From contig CALHUZ010000324.1 of NCBI GenBank assembly GCA_938039305.1, positions 1-6,223 of the forward strand: a stretch of 6,223 nucleotides of DNA, read 5' to 3'. Below, one piece after another: positions 1-5,479 of the stretch. Source of the DNA: an uncultured Saprospiraceae bacterium. GTDB lineage: Bacteria > Bacteroidota > Bacteroidia > Chitinophagales > Saprospiraceae. Each line of letters begins with the position of its first letter. Within the stretch, counting starts at the first letter, position 1. Below the pieces are notes generated by a model that worked only from the letters and a program-made list of their open reading frames with translations, had not been told where the DNA came from and did not search any database. Both the position numbers and the translations under genes were made by a program.

Positions 1-686
1 ACCAGTTCTCGTCCAAGATACTTTCGAGCCTTTGGATAATAAGTCCAGAATAGAATTTGCTGATATTTAAAAATTCCAGTTTCCTCATCAAACACATCAA
101 TGATCGGTGCAATTCCTAAGATACGAACCTTCATCACTGAATGCTTCTTATCAAAATACCACACTTCCTTCACTCTGTACTTCATGACATCTAAAGGATT
201 GATTGGGCTCTCAGTGATCTCAATACGCTCCTCATAAGTCTCAGGATCATAGACAACATTCGTATCTACGCTATTCAAAAGCTGCGTCAAATCATCTGCA
301 CCGAGAGACTCTTTAAATGTCTCATCGGTAAACACCTTGATATCTCCATTGTCAGCAAGATCTTTGAGGATTGTGAATAGAGGTCTGTCTTCATTGCGAA
401 AAGGTTGATTCATCTTTTCACGAAGATCAATGACTCTCCAGATTCTCTTTTCCCATACGATATCTATCTCTTCGATAGGCGCGTAGTCTAAGATTCTCAT
501 GTCTTCACCAGTAGTTCTTTTGACGATACCGTCTAAGTACTCATTGTCATCTTCTCCAAATTCTGAAGACTCCATAACATCTGGCGCTGCATCATCACCT
601 TGAAGGAAAAAATCATCATCCTGACTAATCAACGATAGCGAGGCCATCATCAACATCAAGAAACTAAATAATTTGAATGCGTTCAT
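1..686 (-). CDS. gldN: GldN/PorN, T9SS periplasmic ring protein (partial, C-terminus missing)
   Basis: This reading frame is open from an ATG at 686-684 to the left window edge, giving 228 codons without a stop; the end of the gene lies outside. Residues 1-21 (MNAFKLFSFL then a Met/Leu-rich core ending SLIS) look like a Sec signal peptide with cleavage near S21/Q22, so the mature protein is periplasmic. A disordered acidic stretch follows (about 23-49). The GldN-type core then begins around 70, with the recognisable VWEKRIWRVIDLREKMNQP block at 77-95 and a Trp/Tyr-rich part at 168-228 (KEVWYFD, FWTYYPKARKYLGRE). In the family, GldN pairs with GldK to form the periplasmic ring of the T9SS and is needed for secretion and gliding. 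The known homologues are about 300-360 residues, so roughly a quarter to a third is missing. It starts 22 bp after gldM, which implies co-transcription. Identification rests on the motif block and on gene order. Confidence 0.93.
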   Translation of the reverse strand, partial: MNAFKLFSFLMLMMASLSLISQDDDFFLQGDDAAPDVMESSEFGEDDNEYLDGIVKRTTGEDMRILDYAPIEEIDIVWEKRIWRVIDLREKMNQPFRNEDRPLFTILKDLADNGDIKVFTDETFKESLGADDLTQLLNSVDTNVVYDPETYEERIEITESPINPLDVMKYRVKEVWYFDKKHSVMKVRILGIAPIIDVFDEETGIFKYQQILFWTYYPKARKYLGREL

Positions 687-708
687 CTATGTGACTCTTG
701 TTGTTAAT

Positions 709-2310
709 TTACTTAATAGTGAATGACATCGTACCAAGATCTCTTGACGCAATATCTCCAGGACACTTACACTTGATCTTCTCAAAGAAAAATCTATCTC
801 CAGCAGTAGCCTTGGATACAATTCTCTTAGCATCCCCAGTATATCTTCCACCAGGATTTATTGCAATCTCTGCGTCTGCTCTTCTTGGAACTCTAACGAC
901 TTGAAAGCCATCAATCTTACATTTCGCATCGAAATCAAATCCTTCAAGAGCAGGTATCACTCCTCCTTGTACTTTAAACTCTCCACTTGACATGGCTCCA
1001 CCTCTACTCTTCGAAAGCTTTGGTATCGGATCAGGAATTCTCTTCACACGGAAGTCTTTGCTTGCAGTAAAACCTGAAGCTGAAATATTCACTTTTGCGA
1101 ATTGTCCTTTAGCTGTTGGCTTATTTACATTAACTGTAAATGTTCCGTCGCCGTTCTTCTTGATCTTTCCGCCGCCACCAGTCATATTCACTTGAACCTT
1201 GTTACTTGGCACTCCTGCAACAGATACTTCTACCGGATTATCAACTCCGATATAAAATACATTCATCTTCGATGCAGATATTGTAGCAGATCGCTCTCCT
1301 ACTTCGTACTCATAAGTCTTATTGAACTTCTGTACTTCTCCAGTAACTGGGTTAGTAACAGAACCTTGTACATTATAAGACTTCTTACCTACGCTATTAG
1401 CTGTTTGAGAAAATGTTCCTACACCATCATTATCAAGTGTTAAGTTAGATCCATTCACACTAAGCTTCATGCCAGTGTTAGACTCAGCAGAAGCAGAAGC
1501 ACTCAAGAATACATTTGTATTGAACTTCTCTCCTTTGATAACGTAAGTCTTCTCAGGTGCTGAAACAACTGTAAACTTGTCAACGACAAGGTCCGTAGTA
1601 GTTCCCACTTCTCCTGCTAAGTAGTTTAGGAAAGCGGATTCAGTACTGATCACATCGTTCTGAAACTTTCTCAATATTGGCAATACGGCTTGTACTGGCA
1701 TATGACCGAAGTTAAAAGAAGACCATGTATGATTTCCTGATTGACCAGCATACTTGTCTTTCCAAGTTTGATCATCAACGATACTTGGGATAGAACCTTT
1801 TAAAGCAGCTCTATCTTCTTCATCTGCCAATGCAATAATCTCTTCTGTAAAAGCAAGAAGTTTAGCCTTCATTTCTTCGCCCATTCCTCCCTTTACAAGG
1901 AGACGGCTCGTCACGTCAGTATTTTTCTTACCTTTTAAGTTAGTGGATACTTTGCCATCTTTCATCATATAGTCTCCATCTCCAACTTGTCCATCCATGT
2001 CTCCACTTTGGTCAATAAGTTGGTTAATTATGTCGTCTATATATGAATTTAGGCTACTTGCTTTTTCTCTTGCAGGATCTATAAGATCCGCATATTTCGC
2101 TAAAGTATTCTTCTTTTTTGCTCCGTCTCGGATGGCTTGTGGTAGCGCATCGTTTGATTCTACAAGTGCTTCATTAGATTTGACAAGACCTTTGTCTACA
2201 ATCTTAAAAGCATTGAAGATCTCTGCAGAGACATTCATTGCGAGCATTGCTGTCAATACCAAATACATGATATTGATCATCAAGGCACGGGGTTCCTTTG
2301 GTATACTCAT
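709..2310 (-). CDS. gldM: GldM/PorM, T9SS and gliding motor shaft protein
   Basis: This gene encodes 533 aa from an ATG at 2310-2308, close to the roughly 515 aa of known GldM/PorM. The N-terminus is the family signature: a short cytoplasmic PKEPR, then one membrane helix at about 10-29 (MINIMYLVLTAMLAMNVSA) ending at E30. R8 and E30 correspond, by recalled alignment, to the conserved R9 and E31 of Flavobacterium johnsoniae GldM, which matter for motor function. Residues about 31-230 are helical and predicted periplasmic (domain D1). After that come beta-rich domains: about 240-338 (D2), 340-422 (D3, with NVFYIGVDNPVEVSV) and 429-533 (D4). In the family, two GldM copies sit inside a GldL pentamer; the periplasmic part forms a dimeric shaft that transmits proton-driven rotation to the GldK/GldN ring. 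The gene lies 28 bp after gldL and 22 bp before gldN, as expected for an operon. D4 contains cysteines C464, C514 and C516. Confidence 0.97.
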   Translation of the reverse strand: MSIPKEPRALMINIMYLVLTAMLAMNVSAEIFNAFKIVDKGLVKSNEALVESNDALPQAIRDGAKKKNTLAKYADLIDPAREKASSLNSYIDDIINQLIDQSGDMDGQVGDGDYMMKDGKVSTNLKGKKNTDVTSRLLVKGGMGEEMKAKLLAFTEEIIALADEEDRAALKGSIPSIVDDQTWKDKYAGQSGNHTWSSFNFGHMPVQAVLPILRKFQNDVISTESAFLNYLAGEVGTTTDLVVDKFTVVSAPEKTYVIKGEKFNTNVFLSASASAESNTGMKLSVNGSNLTLDNDGVGTFSQTANSVGKKSYNVQGSVTNPVTGEVQKFNKTYEYEVGERSATISASKMNVFYIGVDNPVEVSVAGVPSNKVQVNMTGGGGKIKKNGDGTFTVNVNKPTAKGQFAKVNISASGFTASKDFRVKRIPDPIPKLSKSRGGAMSSGEFKVQGGVIPALEGFDFDAKCKIDGFQVVRVPRRADAEIAINPGGRYTGDAKRIVSKATAGDRFFFEKIKCKCPGDIASRDLGTMSFTIK

Positions 2311-2338
2311 TTCTTACTTGTTAAGGGTAAAACTAATC

Positions 2339-2950
2339 TTACTGCTTAACAGTAAATGCATTTAGAACATTGCCGTAAACTCCATTAAGAGATGACAGAT
2401 TTCTTGTCAAAGAAGACATTTGCTCCTTGTACATTTTAGTATCATCTACAGTCTCTGACAATGTCTCCATTGCTTCATTAAGCTTCTGGTAGAAGTTACT
2501 TGCTGACTTAAGCTGAGTAGAAGTCTCAGAGAAATCCACTTCCTGAAGCGCTTTAAGCGAACCAAGACTTGCAGACATATTCTGAAGTTCTCCTAACATA
2601 CCACCAAGTGAACTTTCTACTGCTTCTGCATTTAAAGCTCTGCTTGGTCCTTCACTTTCTACTTGAAGTGTACCTGCACTAAGAGGTGCGATACCTGCAT
2701 TATACTTATCTAAACCTGGGTATAACTTCTCCCAGTAATACTCTTTCTCTGGTCCTATAACTCCAAGGAAGAAGAACAATACTGCTTCGACTACCAAACC
2801 GATAGTAAGCAAGTCAATCTTCATACCTGCTATGTTAGGCATCTCCCATGACTGTATTTTCCAAAGTGCGCCCATCATAACTAGTGCTGCACCGACTCCA
2901 ATAATCAGGTTTTTAAAATATTTGAAACCTGATGAATGCGTTAAACTCAT
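2339..2950 (-). CDS. gldL: GldL/PorL, T9SS and gliding motor inner-membrane subunit
   Basis: This gene encodes 203 aa from an ATG at 2950-2948. There are two membrane helices: about 13-31 (ending MMGALWKIQSW) and 44-64 (DLLTIGLVVEAVLFFFLG), joined by a short loop. A cytoplasmic tail follows, starting with the family motif GPEKEYYWEKLYPGL (66-80). The tail is Ala/Ser-rich and helical, probably coiled coil (about 107-200). E55 in helix 2 and K31 at the end of helix 1 match, by recalled alignment, E49 and K27 of F. johnsoniae GldL, residues in the proposed proton path. GldL forms a pentamer around two GldM helices, making the proton-motive-force-driven motor for T9SS secretion and gliding. The length is near flavobacterial GldL (about 215 aa) and well below P. 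gingivalis PorL (about 309 aa). It is 105 bp downstream of gldK and 28 bp upstream of gldM. Confidence 0.97.
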   Translation of the reverse strand: MSLTHSSGFKYFKNLIIGVGAALVMMGALWKIQSWEMPNIAGMKIDLLTIGLVVEAVLFFFLGVIGPEKEYYWEKLYPGLDKYNAGIAPLSAGTLQVESEGPSRALNAEAVESSLGGMLGELQNMSASLGSLKALQEVDFSETSTQLKSASNFYQKLNEAMETLSETVDDTKMYKEQMSSLTRNLSSLNGVYGNVLNAFTVKQ

Positions 2951-2968
2951 TTTAATTGATTTTAATTG
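2949..2968 (-). repeat. 10-bp perfect tandem repeat running into the gldL start codon
   Basis: On the transcribed strand CAATTAAAAT occurs twice back to back, and the final AT of the second copy is the first two bases of the gldL ATG. The tract is A-rich and free of Shine-Dalgarno sequence, which matches the A-rich leaders that favour initiation in Bacteroidota. It may set gldL translation strength, or be a chance replication-slippage product. Confidence 0.5.
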
Positions 2969-3055
2969 TTGTAATAATTGAGGTTTTTCTTGTGTTGTTT
3001 CGTTGGGTATTGATCTAAGAGTTGTTCAGGCACTTAGAGTCCTATTATTAGACTA
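2951..3055 (-). other. 105-bp gap between gldK and gldL
   Basis: This spacer begins with a second in-frame stop directly after the gldK TAA (TAA-TAG) and ends in an A-rich tract running into gldL. A 5-bp inverted pair (CTAAG at 3015-3019 and CTTAG at 3033-3037) is present but too weak to call a terminator. No promoter match was recognised. The gene order and strand argue that gldK and gldL are still co-transcribed. Confidence 0.35.
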
Positions 3056-4303
3056 TTAAAAGTCATTTAATGACCTGGGTAAGAAGGTCATCGCGCATCT
3101 AAAGCCTATATAAGACCTCGCGCTATCTTGGTATTCGTAATCTCTTGTGTGTGTCTGAAGGAAGTAGTAAACGTCCTTCCATGATCCTCCTCTAAGTACT
3201 TTTAACTTGTAGTTAGCTGGATCATCTTCTTTTGCATCATACTTGATGTCCGGATTCAAATCGTGAATCACGTTGTATGATTCAGGAGCATATGCAGTCT
3301 CTGTCCACTCTGAGACATTTCCTGACATGTCAAATAAACCATAGTCATTAGGGAAGTATGAACCGACAGCAACAGTACGCTCTCCTCCATCTTCTCTATA
3401 GTTACCTCTTCCAGGCTTAAAGTTAGCAAGTAAGCATCCTTTGGCATTTCTCACATAGTATCCACCCCATCCGTATGGTGCGATGTCTCTACCACCACGG
3501 GAAGCGTACTCCCACTCAAATTCTGTAGGCAATCTAAAGTCTTCTATTAATGCTTGATCGTCGCCTCTTGTGTCATTCCAGATCTTAGTTCTCCAATGAC
3601 AGAAAGCTTTCGCCTGAGACCATGTCACACCTACTACAGGATAATCATCCAATGAAGGATGCTCTAAGTAGTGTCTTGTAAACGGCTCATTATAACTATA
3701 GGCAAAATCTCTGATCCAGACAAAACGGTCTGGATAGACATTCACTTCTCTTGATTCTATAACATCAGCTCTTGAAACACCAGAACGGCTTTTAGCAGCT
3801 TTCTTCCAGTCAATCCAATCGTAAGTATACTTTAATTCATCGTTGTTAAACTCTCTTCTCCCACTTAGAGACATGTCCTTCGTATAGTAAAGCTCATCAA
3901 GTGTCTCATCTTGGTAATCTAACTCCATCTCCCAGTCTACTTCTTCGTTCCCGAAGTCATCCTCAATAAGGTCTCCCATGATTTCATGTGCATCATAGTC
4001 ACGAACCCAATTGACAAACTGACGATACTCGTTATTAGTTATCTCAGTTTCATCCATATAAAAACCTGTGAGTGAAACAGTCTTCTGGCGCTGTGTATAC
4101 GTTGTAAACACGTCTTGATCACTCTGGCCTATAGTTAGTGTTCCTGATGGTACGTAAACCATGCCTACAGGATTGATAGGTCCTTTCCAATTTGGTCTGT
4201 CTTGGACACCTACAAGCTGTCCTCCATTATCTCGTCCACATGAGGATAATAATACCCCCGCTACAGCGACAAAAAGGGAAATTTTAAAGTATCTCAGAAT
4301 CAT
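3056..4303 (-). CDS. gldK: GldK/PorK, T9SS outer-membrane lipoprotein with FGE-sulfatase-like fold
   Basis: This gene encodes 415 aa from an ATG at 4303-4301. A lipoprotein signal (about 1-21) ends in the lipobox LLSSC with C22 as the lipidated residue, so the protein should be anchored to the outer membrane, facing the periplasm. The rest has the formylglycine-generating-enzyme/SUMF1-like fold: GMVYVPSGTLTIG (47-59), FYMDETEITNNEYRQF (81-96), YPVVGVTWSQAKAFCHWR (221-238), RLPTEFEWEYASRGG (257-271), YGLFDMSGNVSEW (321-333), RGGSW (371-375) and IGFRCA (399-404). In T9SS, GldK uses this fold structurally and forms a ring with GldN; no enzyme activity is expected. No cysteine lies between RGGSW and GFRC, where FGE carries its active-site pair. 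An acidic insert sits at about 102-137. Homologues are about 460-490 aa, so this one is somewhat short but complete. It lies 173 bp after porP and 105 bp before gldL. Confidence 0.96.
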   Translation of the reverse strand: MILRYFKISLFVAVAGVLLSSCGRDNGGQLVGVQDRPNWKGPINPVGMVYVPSGTLTIGQSDQDVFTTYTQRQKTVSLTGFYMDETEITNNEYRQFVNWVRDYDAHEIMGDLIEDDFGNEEVDWEMELDYQDETLDELYYTKDMSLSGRREFNNDELKYTYDWIDWKKAAKSRSGVSRADVIESREVNVYPDRFVWIRDFAYSYNEPFTRHYLEHPSLDDYPVVGVTWSQAKAFCHWRTKIWNDTRGDDQALIEDFRLPTEFEWEYASRGGRDIAPYGWGGYYVRNAKGCLLANFKPGRGNYREDGGERTVAVGSYFPNDYGLFDMSGNVSEWTETAYAPESYNVIHDLNPDIKYDAKEDDPANYKLKVLRGGSWKDVYYFLQTHTRDYEYQDSARSYIGFRCAMTFLPRSLNDF

Positions 4304-4476
4304 TTAGTCTGATTTATGTTCTTGTGTTATTGATTACGACTGAATAAAAACTCCAAAGCATGCCTATATATTATGGAGGCCGCCAAAAGAATTAACAATC
4401 AATCTGATATTTCTTACCGTTTCAAAAAACGTGCTAAACTCAGGGATATTATACTTTTCTGTAAAGTATCTGTCTA
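4304..4476 (-). other. 173-bp gap between porP and gldK, possible leader or promoter region
   Basis: This is the longest non-coding stretch in the window. On the transcribed strand it holds two small hairpins near porP (separate entry for the first; the second is CGTTT-TTTG-AAACG at 4418-4431), a GC-rich GGCGGCCTCC patch around 4376-4385, a GCATGC palindrome near 4358-4363, and an A-rich end before the gldK ATG. No peptide of credible length is coded here. No good match to TTG-N19-TAnnTTTG was found; ATGCTTTG near 4355-4362 is only a weak look-alike. A gldK promoter or an RNA-processing site is possible from the length alone, but is not shown by the sequence. Confidence 0.35.
4451..4469 (-). 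repeat. Perfect 7-bp inverted repeat just after porP
   Basis: The transcribed strand reads ATACTTT, a 5-base loop ACAGA, then AAAGTAT, beginning 7 bases after the porP TAA. The stem is perfect but AT-rich and is not followed by a U-run, so it does not fit a strong intrinsic terminator. It could slow 3' exonuclease decay of the porP message or weakly attenuate transcription into gldK. That it exists is certain; its role is a guess. Confidence 0.4.
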
Positions 4477-5439
4477 TTAATTGTAACGTGGGTTGTAAAT
4501 GATACGTGGGAGTTCACCGGTGCGGATAGGTTTATTGAGGTTGTAATTAAAAATAAACTCATGCGTGCCATCGTGAAACTGTCCTAATCCAGATAATCCC
4601 AGGTCGAAAGAATAAGACACTCTGACATTGTTATTGACACGTATTCCAGCCGTAACCCCTATCGCATCAAGGGTGTTTTCACTATAACCTCTAAGTGATA
4701 ATCCAGCTATAAACTGGTTATAATGGCCTAAAACACCAATGTCCAGTTGGGTTTGTGTCCCATCAGTCTTGATCAATATATTTGGCTCGATCGTAAGAAT
4801 TTCTGTTATCGGTAATTGATAAGCACTGTAAAATGTCAGCACAGTTCTTTCTGTAAATCGTGATGATCCAGCAGAAGAACTATTAGCAACATTGTCAATG
4901 GAAAGTCCGACCTCGAGTAAATCTTTCACATAGAATAGACCAAGGCTCCATATCGGAGCGACACCAGAAAGATCTGCATTAGTTAAAATAAAATCTTGAT
5001 GGTCGATACTTCCATCTGTATAGATGCCATCTGGCGTAGTGATCGCATTGTTATCAAGTGTCACTCTTTGACCTCCTATTCTCAAGCCCGCGGATATCAG
5101 TCCTACTGGACTATCCAAAACGTAATTGTATGATATGGAGGCAGCTGTTCTCTTGAATGGTCCCAATTCATCATTGACAATCATCCCGCCCGCTGCTCCA
5201 CCTAGAAAATAAAGCGGTAGATGTGCAGATATCAGCTGAGTCTTAGGTGCTCCTTCAAATTGTGACCATTGAGATCTTAACCCTGCCGTGATGCTCAGCG
5301 ATCTATCTAATCCAGCATATGCCGGATTAATGGCATATTGATTAAAGACATACTGCGTCCATTGTATAGATTGTTGAGCATCTATATGAGCAGGCTTAAG
5401 CCAAATGAGGGCAATACATATAAGTACTAAGGATCTCAA
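4477..5439 (-). CDS. porP: PorP/SprF family T9SS outer-membrane protein
   Basis: This gene encodes 320 aa. The chosen start is TTG at 5439-5437. It is the only usual start codon between the in-frame upstream TGA (5448-5446) and the signal peptide, and no in-frame ATG exists until well inside the mature protein. Residues 1-21 (MRSLVLICIALIWLKPAHIDA) form a plausible Sec signal peptide with cleavage before QQ. The mature N-terminus carries the family block QWTQYVFNQYAINPAYAG (26-43), followed by LRSQWSQFEGAPKTQ (54-68). The C-terminus has the GTHEFIFNYNL block (291-301). Alternating beta-strands fit an outer-membrane barrel. In P. gingivalis PorP is essential for T9SS; SprF-like members support export of particular cargo, such as the SprB adhesin, and there are often many paralogues per genome. 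Placement directly before gldKLMN argues for the PorP core role. The stop is a double TAA-TAG. It is 40 bp after the hydrolase gene. Confidence 0.92.
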   Translation of the reverse strand: MRSLVLICIALIWLKPAHIDAQQSIQWTQYVFNQYAINPAYAGLDRSLSITAGLRSQWSQFEGAPKTQLISAHLPLYFLGGAAGGMIVNDELGPFKRTAASISYNYVLDSPVGLISAGLRIGGQRVTLDNNAITTPDGIYTDGSIDHQDFILTNADLSGVAPIWSLGLFYVKDLLEVGLSIDNVANSSSAGSSRFTERTVLTFYSAYQLPITEILTIEPNILIKTDGTQTQLDIGVLGHYNQFIAGLSLRGYSENTLDAIGVTAGIRVNNNVRVSYSFDLGLSGLGQFHDGTHEFIFNYNLNKPIRTGELPRIIYNPRYN

Positions 5440-5479
5440 CGTTAATCAATTAGTCAAGTACAAAATAGTGTTATTATCA
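5440..5479 (-). other. 40-bp gap between the hydrolase gene and porP
   Basis: This short AT-rich spacer follows the TAA-TGA stop of the hydrolase gene and precedes the TTG start of porP. It contains no inverted repeat strong enough for a terminator and no clear match to the Bacteroidota promoter pattern (TTG, about 19 bases, then TAnnTTTG). A partial -7-like TATTTTG occurs near 5461-5467, but it is one base short and lacks a partner. Read-through from the hydrolase gene into porP is therefore plausible. No Shine-Dalgarno sequence precedes the start, as is normal for this phylum. Confidence 0.4.

Noticed and set aside
698..904. 68-codon plus-strand reading frame overlapping the end of gldM
   Set aside because: It is antisense to the conserved GldM C-terminal domain and has no independent support.
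992..1443. Two overlapping plus-strand reading frames of 67 and 113 codons inside gldM
   Set aside because: Both are antisense shadows of the gldM beta domains, with no recognisable motif.
1997..2365. 122-codon plus-strand reading frame opposite the start of gldM
   Set aside because: It lies antisense to the strongly conserved gldM membrane helix and helical domain, its peptide looks like a translated complement, and no leader supports it.
3015..3040. Inverted or direct repeat in the gldK-gldL gap (CTAAG and CTTAG)
   Set aside because: A 5-bp pair with a 13-base loop is expected by chance in AT-rich DNA.
3056..4303. Sulfatase-modifying enzyme annotation for the FGE-like gene
   Set aside because: Lipobox, gene order between porP and gldL, and lack of the catalytic cysteine pair identify it as GldK instead.
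4355..4390. Bacteroidota-type promoter before gldK
   Set aside because: TTTG elements occur (TTCTTTTG, ATGCTTTG), but neither has the TA two bases ahead nor a TTG at the right distance.
4451..4469. Intrinsic terminator after porP
   Set aside because: The stem is only 7 AT-rich pairs and no U-run follows, so it is kept as an inverted repeat only.
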